DNA of 64,000 nucleotides from Arthrobacter sp. efr-133-R2A-120 (GTDB lineage Bacteria > Actinomycetota > Actinomycetes > Actinomycetales > Micrococcaceae), in contig NZ_JARVRF010000036.1 in the NCBI RefSeq assembly GCF_030209835.1, forward strand, positions 1 through 64,000, read 5' to 3'. The translations under genes were made by a program, and so were the position numbers. Each line of letters starts with the position of its first letter. The first letter of the stretch is position 1. The notes beneath the pieces were generated by a model. The model had not been told where the DNA came from, did no database searches, and was given only the letters and a program-made list of their open reading frames with translations. Positions 35,599-44,495 of the stretch are shown piece by piece.

Positions 35599-36604
35599 AC
35601 AGCGGCGAGAGCGCCAGCCCAAGGACGAACGCCACAGCGGCGGTAACGATCGGCGTCGCGACCCAGAACCCCAGGATCCGCAGCACCATCCGGCGGTTGG
35701 TGACGGAAAAGTTCTGGTTGGTTCCCGCGCCGAGCACTGCCGACGTCACAGTGTGCGTGGTGGAAAGCGGCAAATGGAAGCCGATGGCGCCGACGAACAG
35801 CATCAGCGACGTCAGGCTCTGGGCGATGAATCCCCGCATCGGGTCTACCCGTGTCAGCTTGTAGCCCAGGGTGTACGAGATGCGCCAGCCACCGCAAAGC
35901 GTTCCCGCCGTGAGCATGACAGCCGTCAGGAGGATGACCCAGATCGGAAGGTCATTGGAGTCGGACACCCCGGCCGCGACAGCGCCCAACAGGATCACCG
36001 CTACTGTTCTCTGCCCGTCCTGCAGGCCATGTCCGAACGCGACGGCAGCGGCCGAGACGGATTGTGCATGGCGGAAACGGCCGTGCATAACATCGGGCTG
36101 GGTGTATCTCGCCGCCCACGTGACAGGCCACACGAGAAGGTAGGCGCCAAGGAAGGCGATCACAGGGGATAGCAGCAACGGCAAGACCACTTGCGCCAGC
36201 AGAACGCTGTCTACCCCGTTGATGTAGCCACCTCCCATGACTGCGCTTGCAGCTCCGGCCCCCACCAGGCCTCCCACCAAGGCATGGGTCGACGAGAGCG
36301 GCACACCGCGCCACCAAGCGTAGATTCCCCAAAGGATGGCGCTGCACAGCCCCGCGGCGAGCACAGTCAGTCCGCTCACTCCCGAGGGGAGAACCACCCA
36401 CGACTGGCTGAAAATCAGCGCGAAACCGCCGCTGAGCAGTACCCCCGCGAAGTTGAAGACAGCCGCCAACACAACGGCAACTGACGGAGTGAGGGCCCGG
36501 GTCCGCACGGAGAGTGCGACGGCGGTGGAGACGTCGCGGAAGCCATTCAGGAATGCGAAGCCAGCCGCCAGCGCCACCACAAGGGCGAAGAACGCGACCG
36601 CCAC
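35591..36604 (-). CDS. Inorganic phosphate transporter, PiT family
   Basis: A low-affinity, proton- or metal-coupled phosphate permease of 337 residues with about nine to ten helices. The two inverted PiT repeats are seen as NGFRDVSTAVALSVRTRALTP near the N terminus and GLQDGQRTVAVIL in the second half, with PLSSTHALVGG and PLSTTHTVTSAVLGAG. The canonical GANDxANA is altered (GFRDVSTA), a variant common in actinobacterial Pit. It follows the DUF47 gene by one base. Confidence 0.9.
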   Translation of the reverse strand: MAVAFFALVVALAAGFAFLNGFRDVSTAVALSVRTRALTPSVAVVLAAVFNFAGVLLSGGFALIFSQSWVVLPSGVSGLTVLAAGLCSAILWGIYAWWRGVPLSSTHALVGGLVGAGAASAVMGGGYINGVDSVLLAQVVLPLLLSPVIAFLGAYLLVWPVTWAARYTQPDVMHGRFRHAQSVSAAAVAFGHGLQDGQRTVAVILLGAVAAGVSDSNDLPIWVILLTAVMLTAGTLCGGWRISYTLGYKLTRVDPMRGFIAQSLTSLMLFVGAIGFHLPLSTTHTVTSAVLGAGTNQNFSVTNRRMVLRILGFWVATPIVTAAVAFVLGLALSPLSH

Positions 36605-36605
36605 C

Positions 36606-37223
36606 TCATGCTTCCTTGACGATGATGCTGCCTACCTGGGTGGCGACGCGCCGCATGTCCTTGGTGACGTCCACTAGTTGGTTGGCTACGTCGCGGTTCC
36701 GCGAAAACTGGGTGGACTTCATGTCGCGGAGCATCTCTGCCACCCAGGTCCGGTGGCTGCGCTCGGCACGCTTGGCCAGCCGCAGGACCTCGATCCAGTA
36801 GTCCTCGAGTTCGTCCAGATCGTCCAACTGGCGCATGGCATCGACTGTGAGTTCCGCCTGGCGGCTGATGATCTCCAACTGATCCGCCGCGCGCTTGGGC
36901 ACGCGGTCCAGTTTGTAGAGGGCTACGAGCTCACCCGCGGCATCCAGCTTCTCCATCGCCTCGTTGAGGAAACGGGAGAGGGCGTACATGTCCTCGCGGG
37001 GGAGCGGGTTCACGAAACTCGTGCGCATGTGGGTCAGCAAGGCGAAATGCAGATCCGTGGATTTCGCCTCGTGCTCGTGCAACTCCTCCACAAGCCGTTC
37101 GTGCTCCGCGACAGGGGCTCCGAAGATCTCAGAAAGCGTCCCGGTTGCCTCAAGAATCTGGCGGGCCATTTGCGACAACAATTGCAACCCGGCGGGTTCT
37201 TGGGGGAAGAGACGCAGCTTCAT
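36606..37223 (-). CDS. DUF47 (PhoU-like) Pit accessory protein
   Basis: A 205-residue all-helical PhoU-like protein that accompanies PiT transporters and probably modulates them. The start MKLRLFPQEP at 37223 is typical of the family; upstream codons are not. Paired E/D-rich helices (TDLHFALLTHMRTSFVNPLPREDMYALSRFLNEAMEKLDAAG) carry the conserved metal-binding E/D-x3-D pattern. It precedes pit by one base in an operon. Its 238-bp upstream gap to 37461 holds only a small GCCGCT/AGCGGC hairpin. Confidence 0.9.
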   Translation of the reverse strand: MKLRLFPQEPAGLQLLSQMARQILEATGTLSEIFGAPVAEHERLVEELHEHEAKSTDLHFALLTHMRTSFVNPLPREDMYALSRFLNEAMEKLDAAGELVALYKLDRVPKRAADQLEIISRQAELTVDAMRQLDDLDELEDYWIEVLRLAKRAERSHRTWVAEMLRDMKSTQFSRNRDVANQLVDVTKDMRRVATQVGSIIVKEA

Positions 37224-37461
37224 TTGGCTTCCGGTAGGCGGGAGGGGTGCGGGCGGGGCGGCGTCTTCGCCGAAGGGCATAAAAATGGTGCCGAACCGGA
37301 TACGCCTCTCGGCGGTAGGCCGCTCGAAGCGGCTATAAGTTGAAGCCCGGGGGTTTCGCGGTTCGACACCAGTTTCAGTTTTCTACGTCGGCCGAGCTAA
37401 GTCAATCTTGACAGCTGGCGCCGGGGGTGGTTGTGACGGCCGGTCGCCCTTATGTTTCATG

Positions 37462-38121
37462 TCAGTCCAGCTCTCCGAGGCGCCATGCATTGGCCGCGTG
37501 CTCGAGATCTTCCGCGGTCTTCACGAGTTGGTGCGAGTTCCGGGTCAGCTTGCTCGCGTGGCCTTCGTTGGAATGCTCTGCGCTGTCCGCCAGGGTTGCT
37601 TGGCCGAGCGCGACGACGCGGCAAAACGCGGCTGAGCGTTCCAGCGCGACGTCGAAATCGCCGTCGAACGCTCCCGAGAGGATGGCATCTGCCATCTGCT
37701 TCATTTCGTCCGCTCCCGGCGGCTCGGCTGCCCCCGCCACAACATGGGAAACCTGGGCGGTGTCCCTCCCGGCCTTGAAGTACACGGAAATGCGCTCGGA
37801 GTTCTGCATGGTGGCCGCGCGCAAGGCATAGAGCCGCCACAAGGCGCCAGGCAAAGACCGGGCGGGGCTCTCGGCCCACATTTCAGCGATAGCCTCCAGG
37901 CCTTGCTCGTCAGCGAGTTTCACGAGGCGCCTCGTGATCTTGGGATCATCGCTATCCCGACCTCGCCGCACGAGCGCCTGGGCGGCAAGGTGCGCGGCTT
38001 CGGACACGCGCGCGGGGTCCGCTCCGCCGGCAAACGGCTCGAAGTCAATCGGCGCGAAGGGTTTCGGCTTGTGGTGCCTATTTGCTCCGCCGTATACAGG
38101 AGGTCCCGATTGTTCGCTCAT
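37462..38121 (-). CDS. Conserved actinobacterial hypothetical protein
   Basis: A 219-residue soluble, mainly helical protein that I recognise only as a conserved actinobacterial hypothetical. It begins with a disordered G/P/H-rich stretch and then PFAPIDFEPFAGGADPARVSEAAHLAAQALVRRG. It ends with HQLVKTAEDLEHAANAWRLGELD. No catalytic motif or membrane segment is visible. It diverges from the tRNA-Lys gene, 136 bp away. Confidence 0.8.
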   Translation of the reverse strand: MSEQSGPPVYGGANRHHKPKPFAPIDFEPFAGGADPARVSEAAHLAAQALVRRGRDSDDPKITRRLVKLADEQGLEAIAEMWAESPARSLPGALWRLYALRAATMQNSERISVYFKAGRDTAQVSHVVAGAAEPPGADEMKQMADAILSGAFDGDFDVALERSAAFCRVVALGQATLADSAEHSNEGHASKLTRNSHQLVKTAEDLEHAANAWRLGELD

Positions 38122-38257
38122 GCCCCAACGCTACTCCTGTGTTTTCGCTCGTGCACTCTTGACTGGGCTTGTTGCGTTCGACGGCGCGGGTGCTGCCCGT
38201 GTCAAAACGGCCTTGAGCTTGAGGTACAGTATTTATGGCTGTTTCTACAGTCGGCAG

Positions 38258-38330
38258 GGGCCTTTAGCTCAGTTGGTAGAGCATCGGACTTTTAATCCGT
38301 GGGTCGTGGGTTCGATCCCCACAGGGCCCA
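38258..38330 (+). tRNA. tRNA-Lys (anticodon UUU)
   Basis: A complete 73-nt cloverleaf: acceptor GGGCCTT pairs with AGGGCCC, the D-arm is AGCTCAGTTGGTAGAGC, the anticodon loop CTTTTAA is within CGGACTTTTAATCCG, and the T-arm contains GGTTCGATCC. The discriminator base is A at 38330. CCA is not encoded (CCC follows), so the end must be added by the CCA enzyme. Confidence 0.97.
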
Positions 38331-38334
38331 CCCT

Positions 38335-38369
38335 AAAACCCCCCGGAACCGCACGGTTCCGGGGGTTTA
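38335..38369 (+). terminator. Terminator of tRNA-Lys
   Basis: AAACCCCCCGGAACC pairs with GGTTCCGGGGGTTT around a GCAC loop, directly after the tRNA. The A-run before and T-run after make it usable in both directions, including for the CoA transferase gene ending at 38385. Confidence 0.85.
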
Positions 38370-38384
38370 CTTGTACGTGGCCTG

Positions 38385-39791
38385 TTACCGTGTGGCCCAC
38401 GTGGCGGGGTGACGGCCGAGCGGGCCGGCTTGCTGCGACCAGTGCGCGGGGACGCCGTCGATTCGCCCTGGAAGCGGCACGCGTTGCGCCGGCCCCCAGT
38501 CGGTGGTGGTTGCCACGAGTGCGAAGTCTTCGGGTGTAGGTACAGCCAGGTGGTCGTCCGGCAGGGGCAACGAGTAGAGCAGGTTGGCCGTGCCGATGAG
38601 TGAGCCCTGGATGCGGGCGGCCATCGAATGGGTGAGCCGTCGGGTCAGAGCGCGTGCGACGGCCGCGGCCAATAACCAGCCGGTCGCATGGTCGAGGGCT
38701 TGGACGGGAAGCGGGGCCGGCTCCGCTTGTCCCGTGGCGGTGGCTCCGTCGTCGGCGATCCCGCAGCTCATCTGGACCAGGCTGTCGAACCCGCGGCGAT
38801 GGCGCCACGGGCCATCCCAGCCGTACGCGTCCAAGCTGGCGATGATCAGTCCGGGGTTCATGGGGGTGAGGGCTTCGTCGTCGTAGCCCAAGCGTTTCAG
38901 GGCGTCGGCCCGCAGTCCGGACACGAGCACATCGGCACCCGCGAGCAGTTCCTCAAACGTCGCGCGGTCGCTTGAGGCAGTGAGATCCAGGGCGGCAGTA
39001 CGTTTGCCGAGAGTCGTCTCAGGCAGCAGCGACGGCACCTCGTCAAAGCCCGGCGGGTCGATCCGCAGCACATCGGCACCGTAGCCAGCGAGGAATTTGG
39101 TGCACACCGGTCCGGCGATCACCCGCGTCAGGTCGAGCACGCGCACTCCGTCGAAGGGCAGTTGCCCGACGGAGTCCGGAGTGCCGGCTCCGTATGAGTA
39201 GCGTTCGACGACGGTCAGCGGCGCCGCGTCCGCGGTCGCCATCCCCGGAGCCGACGCGAGCCATTGGCCTCGGTTGTGCATGACGGCGGCGCATCCGCCC
39301 GCTTCCACAATCGCCGTCTCCAATTCTTCGGCACGCAACCCTGCCACTGCGGCCTGAACTGCTTCTTGGTCATGGGCGCCCAGTACCCGCTCGACGGCGG
39401 CGCGGTGGCTGGCGTAGTTGGTGTGCAGCCTGATCCATGCATCTGCGGCACGATAGTTGCCGGCGATGGGGTCCCACATCGGTGGCCGGGTCCAGCCGAT
39501 CGGGGTGAACAGCCTCTCGGACGCGAACGCGGCGCGCGACTCCCGACTGTCTACCGTCACTACTGGCTGCTTTGACTGGCTGCGAGCTGCGAGGAACTGC
39601 GCTGCGGCCACCGTTGCGACGGCAACCGCTCCCGTCGCAAGTCCTGTCACGTCGAAAGCGGCCCGTAGGACCGCCCGTGGCCCGCTCGTCGTTAGCTGGG
39701 CGGCCTGCAAATCCGCACTGTCGTTATCGGCGCAGATTGTTTGCCACATGCGGGAGGCCACATCAGCGAAGCTGTCGTTCACACTCACCAT
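38385..39791 (-). CDS. CaiB/BaiF-type (family III) CoA transferase, atypical order
   Basis: A 468-residue protein with family III CoA-transferase segments, which normally swap CoA between acyl groups. The hallmark start of the family, LDLTRVIAGPVCTKFLAGYGADVLRID, appears only near residue 220. It is followed by the middle part (ADVLVSGLRADALKRLGYD; NPGLIIASLDAYG). Residues 1-200 instead resemble the region usually placed after the middle (GNYRAADAWIRLHTNYASHRAAVERVLG; EELETAIVEAGGCAAV). The catalytic aspartate cannot be assigned. The start MVSVNDS at 39791 is preferred to a longer frame. Confidence 0.85.
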   Translation of the reverse strand: MVSVNDSFADVASRMWQTICADNDSADLQAAQLTTSGPRAVLRAAFDVTGLATGAVAVATVAAAQFLAARSQSKQPVVTVDSRESRAAFASERLFTPIGWTRPPMWDPIAGNYRAADAWIRLHTNYASHRAAVERVLGAHDQEAVQAAVAGLRAEELETAIVEAGGCAAVMHNRGQWLASAPGMATADAAPLTVVERYSYGAGTPDSVGQLPFDGVRVLDLTRVIAGPVCTKFLAGYGADVLRIDPPGFDEVPSLLPETTLGKRTAALDLTASSDRATFEELLAGADVLVSGLRADALKRLGYDDEALTPMNPGLIIASLDAYGWDGPWRHRRGFDSLVQMSCGIADDGATATGQAEPAPLPVQALDHATGWLLAAAVARALTRRLTHSMAARIQGSLIGTANLLYSLPLPDDHLAVPTPEDFALVATTTDWGPAQRVPLPGRIDGVPAHWSQQAGPLGRHPATWATR

Positions 39792-39877
39792 TCTGGACGG
39801 GCCCACGCGGACGGGCAACGCCAGCCGGATCTGACTCTTCCTGCCCAAGTACGGCTTCTCCTGCCAGACTGTTCCTC

Positions 39878-40486
39878 ATGCACGCGCTTTTGGACGGACT
39901 CTTGAACACCAGCCCGCTTGTGATCGCGTGCATCGTTTTCGCCCTCGTGTTCGCTGAGGATGCAATCTTTGTGGGCTTTGTTATCCCCGGTGAAACGGCG
40001 GCAGTGGTCGGCGGAGTGATTGCAAGCCGTGGGCTCTTTGAATTGTGGGCCATGATCGTCATTGTGGTCATTGCCGCGATCACGGGAGACACCGTGGGCT
40101 ACGAGATAGGCAAGCACTTCGGCCCGCGGGTGATGGCGCTGAAAATCCTGGACAAAAGACGCGCCCAATTGCAGAAGGCCGAAGACTTCCTCAAAGACAA
40201 AGGCGGCATCGCGGTGCTCCTGGGCAGGTTTACTGCTTTCTTTCGTGCCGTCATGCCCGCGCTCGCCGGACTCAGCCGTATGCCTTACCGGCGTTTCGCG
40301 TTCTGGAATTTCAGCGGCGGCATTATCTGGGGGTCGTTGTTCGTGACTCTCGGCTTTGTGGCCGGAAATTCGTACGAAGAAGTGGCCCGCGTCGTGGGCC
40401 GGGGTGCCGCGGCTGTGGTGGCGGTAATTGTGGTGGCGATTCTGCTTGTGTGGCAAGTCAGGAAGCACCGCGCCAAGAAGGCCTGA
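39878..40486 (+). CDS. DedA family membrane protein
   Basis: A 202-residue DedA/SNARE-associated (VTT) membrane protein; members act in lipid carrier recycling or membrane homeostasis. Family marks are the E in FAEDAIFVGFVIPGETAAVVGG, GDTVGYEIGKHFG, and the FxRFxPxxR-like segment LLGRFTAFFRAVMPALAGLSRMPYRRF. Four or five helices are present, and the tail is basic (RKHRAKKA). The ATG at 39878 has no strong ribosome-binding site. It diverges from the CoA transferase. Confidence 0.92.
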   Translation: MHALLDGLLNTSPLVIACIVFALVFAEDAIFVGFVIPGETAAVVGGVIASRGLFELWAMIVIVVIAAITGDTVGYEIGKHFGPRVMALKILDKRRAQLQKAEDFLKDKGGIAVLLGRFTAFFRAVMPALAGLSRMPYRRFAFWNFSGGIIWGSLFVTLGFVAGNSYEEVARVVGRGAAAVVAVIVVAILLVWQVRKHRAKKA

Positions 40487-40690
40487 TGCCGCAGGAACAC
40501 GGAAATCTGGCGGAAACGTCAAGGCTTTAGGCTGGTCACAATTTGTTCGGGAGGGGCGGCGAAGGGACGAACTGGATATGTCTGATGTTTGGCGTTATAA
40601 CCGTAGTAGCTGCCCCGACGTCCTCGGCTTATCTGAGCCTCGAGTGATCTGATGTCCGCCTCTGCAGCACACAACTTTTAAGGAGAACCG

Positions 40691-40993
40691 ATGCATCTTT
40701 TGCCCCGTGAGCAGGAAAAGCTCATGATCGTGGTCGCGGCCGACCTCGCCCGCCGTCGGCAATCCCGTGGCTTGAAGCTCAACTTCCCCGAAGCCGTGGC
40801 CATCATCAGCTACGAACTGATTGAGGGAGCCCGCGACGGGAAAACCGTCGCCGAACTCATGAGCTACGGAACTACCCTGCTTCGCCGCGAGGATGTCATG
40901 GAGGGCGTGCCCGAGATGATCCATGACGTCCAGATCGAGGCCACTTTCCCGGACGGCACCAAGCTCGTCACCGTCCACGACCCGATCCGCTAG
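40691..40993 (+). CDS. ureA: Urease gamma subunit
   Basis: A 100-residue small subunit of urease, which hydrolyses urea to ammonia and carbamate. The family start MHLLPREQEKLMIVVAADLARRR and the end FPDGTKLVTVHDPI are complete. AAGGAG lies just before the ATG. It heads the ureABCEFGD operon; the 204-bp region upstream (40487-40690) should hold the promoter, but no clear nitrogen-regulator box could be placed. Confidence 0.97.
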   Translation: MHLLPREQEKLMIVVAADLARRRQSRGLKLNFPEAVAIISYELIEGARDGKTVAELMSYGTTLLRREDVMEGVPEMIHDVQIEATFPDGTKLVTVHDPIR

Positions 40994-41002
40994 GAGGCCA
41001 AT

Positions 41003-41389
41003 ATGATTCCCGGTGAGTACCGGCTCCAAGCAGAGCCCATTGCCTGCAACAGCGGACGCGAGGCAATCGCCGTCGACGTCGTCAACCGTGGCGACCGCCC
41101 CGTCCAGGTGGGCTCGCACTACCACTTTGCCGAATCGAACCCCGCGCTCGATTTTGACCGCGAAGCCGCTTACGGCCGCCGCCTGGACATCCCCGCGGGA
41201 ACGGCGGCGCGCTTCGAGCCCGGTGATTCCAAGACTGTCAAACTCGTTGCGCTCGCAGGAAGCCGCGAGGTCTACGGCCTGCGGAACGCCGTCAACGGTC
41301 CCCTTGACGCGGACGCCGGAAAGAACGACGGCGGCGCTGCCGCTGCCACCGAAGGGCCCGGAGCCAGCAAGGAAGGGACAGCCCAGTGA
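41003..41389 (+). CDS. ureB: Urease beta subunit
   Basis: A 128-residue beta subunit that packs around the catalytic UreC. The core IPGEYRLQAEPIACNSGREAIAVDVVNRGDRPVQVGSHYHFAESNPAL is typical; the last 25 residues are a loose alanine/glycine-rich extension. It overlaps ureC by ATGA and follows ureA by nine bases. Confidence 0.97.
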   Translation: MIPGEYRLQAEPIACNSGREAIAVDVVNRGDRPVQVGSHYHFAESNPALDFDREAAYGRRLDIPAGTAARFEPGDSKTVKLVALAGSREVYGLRNAVNGPLDADAGKNDGGAAAATEGPGASKEGTAQ

Positions 41390-43170
41390 GCTTTGAAATT
41401 TCGCGCAAGCAGTACGCAGACCTATACGGCCCGACGACGGGGGACTCCATCCGCCTGGCGGACACCGAACTCTTCCTTGAGATAGAGAAGGATTACACGG
41501 TCTACGGCGAAGAGGTCATGTTCGGCGGCGGCAAGGTAGTCCGCGACGGCATGGGGCAGAACGGCCAAGTGACCCGCGACGGCCGCTTGCCCGACTCCAA
41601 CGCGGCATCGGACCAGATGCTCGACGTCCCGGACACCGTCATTTCGAACGTGGTGGTCCTCGACTACACCGGAATCTACAAGGCCGATGTGGCGCTCAAA
41701 GACGGGCACATCTTCAAGATCGGCAAGGCCGGCAACCCCCAGATCGCCGACGGCGTGGACATCGTGATCGGCGCCAGCACTGAGATGATCGCCGGGGAAG
41801 GCAAGATCCTCACCGCAGGCGGCGTGGACACCCACATCCACTACATTTCACCGGACCAGGTCCCCACGGCCCTGTGCAGCGGAATCACCACCATGGTCGG
41901 CGGTGGCACGGGACCGGCCGAAGGTACCAAGGCCACCACCATCACACCCGGCAAATGGCACATTTCGCGGATGCTGCAAGCCGCGGAAGGCCTGCCGATC
42001 AATATCGGCCTCCTCGGCAAGGGCCACGCCTCCGCCGTCGAGCCGCTGGCCGAACAGATCCGCGCAGGCGCAGTAGGCCTCAAAGTCCACGAGGACTGGG
42101 GCGCCACGACGTCGTCGATCGATATGTCCCTGCGCGTGGCTGACGAATACGACGTGCAGGTAGCCATCCACACCGACACCCTCAACGAGTGCGGATTCGT
42201 CGAGGACACCATCAAGGCCATCGACGGCCGCGTCATCCACACTTTCCACACCGAAGGCGCCGGCGGCGGGCACGCTCCGGACATTATCAAGATCGCCGGA
42301 TTGCCCAACGTGCTCCCGGCCTCCACCAACCCCACGCTCCCGTACACGCGGAACACCATCGAAGAGCACCTGGACATGCTCATGGTGTGCCACCACCTCA
42401 ACCCGGACATCCCGGAAGATGTGGCGTTCGCCGATTCCCGCATCCGGGCCGAAACCATCGCCGCCGAAGACGTGCTCCAGGACTTGGGCATCTTCTCGAT
42501 GACCTCCTCGGATTCCCAGGCCATGGGCCGCGTGGGCGAAGTTGTCATCCGCACTTGGCAAGTGGCCGACGCCATGAAACGGCAGCGGGGCGTCCTCAAG
42601 GACGCGTCCGGCGCCAGCCACGGCGCTGCGAACGGCTTGGGCGAGGAAAGCGACAACTTCAGGATCAAGCGCTACATCTCCAAATACACCATCAACCCCG
42701 CGATCGCGCAGGGCATGGCCGACTCCATTGGCTCGGTGGAAGTGGGCAAGTTCGCCGACCTCGTCCTGTGGAATCCGGCCTTCTTCGGCGTGAAGCCGGA
42801 CCTGGTCATCAAGGGCGGGCAGATAGCCTACGCGCTCATGGGCGATTCCAACGGCTCCATCCCCACCCCGCAACCACGCACCATGCGCCCCATGTTCGCC
42901 ACCTACGGCAAGGCGTTGAAGCAGTCTTCCATCACCTTCCTGTCCAAGGCGGCCATCGACGCCGGCGTCCCCGAGGAACTGGGATTGGAGCGCGTTATCC
43001 GGCCGGTTTCCGGTATCCGGAACCTGAGCAAAGCGGACCTCAAGTTCAACGGCGAAACGCCCGATATCGCCGTCGACCCCGAAACCTACAAAGTGACGGT
43101 CGACGGCGAAGACGTCACCTGCGAACCTTCCGACGTGTTGCACATGGCCCAGCGCTACTTCCTTTTCTAG
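41386..43170 (+). CDS. ureC: Urease alpha subunit (catalytic)
   Basis: The nickel metallohydrolase subunit, 594 residues. The N-terminal segment YADLYGPTTGDSIRLADTEL is characteristic. The nickel ligands include HIHYISP, the lysine to be carbamylated is at 233 (GLKVHEDWG), HTDTLNE and HTFHTEGAGGGHAPD follow, and the mobile flap is MVCHHLNPDIPEDVAFADSRIR. All are intact, so an active enzyme is expected once UreDEFG load nickel. Confidence 0.98.
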   Translation: MSFEISRKQYADLYGPTTGDSIRLADTELFLEIEKDYTVYGEEVMFGGGKVVRDGMGQNGQVTRDGRLPDSNAASDQMLDVPDTVISNVVVLDYTGIYKADVALKDGHIFKIGKAGNPQIADGVDIVIGASTEMIAGEGKILTAGGVDTHIHYISPDQVPTALCSGITTMVGGGTGPAEGTKATTITPGKWHISRMLQAAEGLPINIGLLGKGHASAVEPLAEQIRAGAVGLKVHEDWGATTSSIDMSLRVADEYDVQVAIHTDTLNECGFVEDTIKAIDGRVIHTFHTEGAGGGHAPDIIKIAGLPNVLPASTNPTLPYTRNTIEEHLDMLMVCHHLNPDIPEDVAFADSRIRAETIAAEDVLQDLGIFSMTSSDSQAMGRVGEVVIRTWQVADAMKRQRGVLKDASGASHGAANGLGEESDNFRIKRYISKYTINPAIAQGMADSIGSVEVGKFADLVLWNPAFFGVKPDLVIKGGQIAYALMGDSNGSIPTPQPRTMRPMFATYGKALKQSSITFLSKAAIDAGVPEELGLERVIRPVSGIRNLSKADLKFNGETPDIAVDPETYKVTVDGEDVTCEPSDVLHMAQRYFLF

Positions 43171-43189
43171 ATCGCCGGAGGAAAACCAC

Positions 43190-43675
43190 ATGATCATCGA
43201 AAAGATCCTCGGCAACCTGCACGAACTGCCGCAGGCCGAGGCCGCGGCGCTCGCCAAACTCCACAAGGAGAAGGTGGTGCTGCCCAGCGCCCAACTCGTC
43301 AAGCGCATCCAACGCGTCACCACAGACCACGGGAAGGAGCTCGGCATCCGCCTCCCGGCCGGATCCGGAGACCTGCGCGACGGCGACATCCTCGCAGTCG
43401 AGGACGCGAACCTGATCGTGGTGTCCGTGCTGCCGAGCGACGTCCTGGTCATCGCCGCCCGCAGCATCTACGAAATGGGCGTAGTGGCGCACTCCCTCGG
43501 CAACCGGCACCTGCAGGCCCAGTTCTTCGACGGCGACTCCGAATACGGGGCCGAAGTCATGGTGTGCCAGTACGACCACACGGTCGAGGACTACCTCAAA
43601 CACGTCGGTGTGCCTTACGACCGCCAGGAACGCGTAATGCCGGTGCCTTTTCGCCATGCTGAACACACGCACTGA
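43190..43675 (+). CDS. ureE: Urease accessory protein UreE
   Basis: A 161-residue nickel chaperone that delivers nickel to the UreDFG-apo-urease complex. The N-terminal peptide-binding domain precedes the metal-binding domain with AHSLGNRHLQAQF. The C terminus has only a short histidine tail (RHAEHTH). GGAGG precedes the start. It is followed by the palindromic element at 43715 before ureF. Confidence 0.95.
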   Translation: MIIEKILGNLHELPQAEAAALAKLHKEKVVLPSAQLVKRIQRVTTDHGKELGIRLPAGSGDLRDGDILAVEDANLIVVSVLPSDVLVIAARSIYEMGVVAHSLGNRHLQAQFFDGDSEYGAEVMVCQYDHTVEDYLKHVGVPYDRQERVMPVPFRHAEHTH

Positions 43676-43714
43676 GCCTGCTTCGGCTGCTGTTAACCCG
43701 GTCGGCAAGCCTCC

Positions 43715-43778
43715 GGTGGGTGATAGGGGCCGTGCCCGCTCCGCGGTGCCCGCCACGCCGCGGCCCCTATCACCCACC
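43715..43778. repeat. Palindromic element between ureE and ureF
   Basis: A perfect 18-bp stem, GGTGGGTGATAGGGGCCG (43715-43732) with its complement at 43761-43778, encloses 28 bases with two GTGCCCGC copies. The inner GGGGCCGTGCCCG and GCGGTGCCCGCCACGCCGCG are shared with the copy in ureD (45163-45298), but the outer arms differ. No T-run follows, so it is not a simple terminator. Confidence 0.75.
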
Positions 43779-43810
43779 TACGCCGTGCACGTCACCTTCG
43801 GGGGGCAGCA

Positions 43811-44479
43811 GTGAGCTCCTATCAGCTAGCCCTCCAGCAGTTGTGCGACTCCGCTCTTCCTACCGGGGCGTTTGCTCACTCGCTGGGGTTTGAGACGTAC
43901 ATCGACCGGGGGGTCGTGGCTGATGAGGAGAGTTTTGGGGTTTGGCTGGCTGCGTTTGTGGGGCAGCAGTTGACTTATTCCGATGGTTTGGGCATTCGCT
44001 TCCTTTATGAAGGGGTGGGTGTGGGGGAGTTGGATGCTCATTTGAGTGCTCAGCTCTTGCCTCGGCAGTTGCGGGAGGCCAGTACCAAAATGGGCGGGCG
44101 GCTGATCGAGATCGGGACCGAAGTCTTTCCCTCGGCCGAGCTGGAAGCTTACCGGGCTATGGTGGCCACGGGCCAGGCCGCCGGTCATCAGCCGCTCGCG
44201 TTCGCCGTCGTCGCGCGCTCGCTCGGCGTGCCCTTCGAAGAAGCGCTGGCCGCGTACCTTTTCGCGGCGGTCACCTCCCTGACGCAGAACGCCGTGCGCG
44301 CCATCCCGCTCGGCCAGAACTCCGGGCAGCGCCTGCTGCGCAAAGCGCACGACGGCGTCGCTGCCGCCGTCGAACATGTCCAGCACCTCGGCTGGGACGA
44401 CTTCGGGGCCGTCAGCCCCGGCCTGGAAATTTCGCAGATGCGGCACGAATGGCAACGTGCGCGCATGTTCATGAGCTAG
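43811..44479 (+). CDS. ureF: Urease accessory protein UreF
   Basis: UreF (222 residues, GTG start) forms the UreDFG complex that inserts nickel and controls UreG's GTPase. The family start YQLALQQLCDSALPTGAFAHSLGFETYI is intact, and the C-terminal RKAHDGVAAAVEHVQHL is present. The first 280 bp use many T- and G-ending codons, unlike the C-ending choice in the rest of the gene and operon. Confidence 0.95.
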   Translation: MSSYQLALQQLCDSALPTGAFAHSLGFETYIDRGVVADEESFGVWLAAFVGQQLTYSDGLGIRFLYEGVGVGELDAHLSAQLLPRQLREASTKMGGRLIEIGTEVFPSAELEAYRAMVATGQAAGHQPLAFAVVARSLGVPFEEALAAYLFAAVTSLTQNAVRAIPLGQNSGQRLLRKAHDGVAAAVEHVQHLGWDDFGAVSPGLEISQMRHEWQRARMFMS

Positions 44480-44495
44480 AACCATAGGAGGACAC

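Noticed and set aside
41848..43467. 539-codon minus-strand frame over ureC and ureE
   Set aside because: Antisense of the highly conserved urease genes; its length reflects high GC and codon bias.
43715..43778. Ordinary terminator between ureE and ureF
   Set aside because: No T-run follows, the operon continues on the same strand, and the core recurs inside the coding part of ureD.
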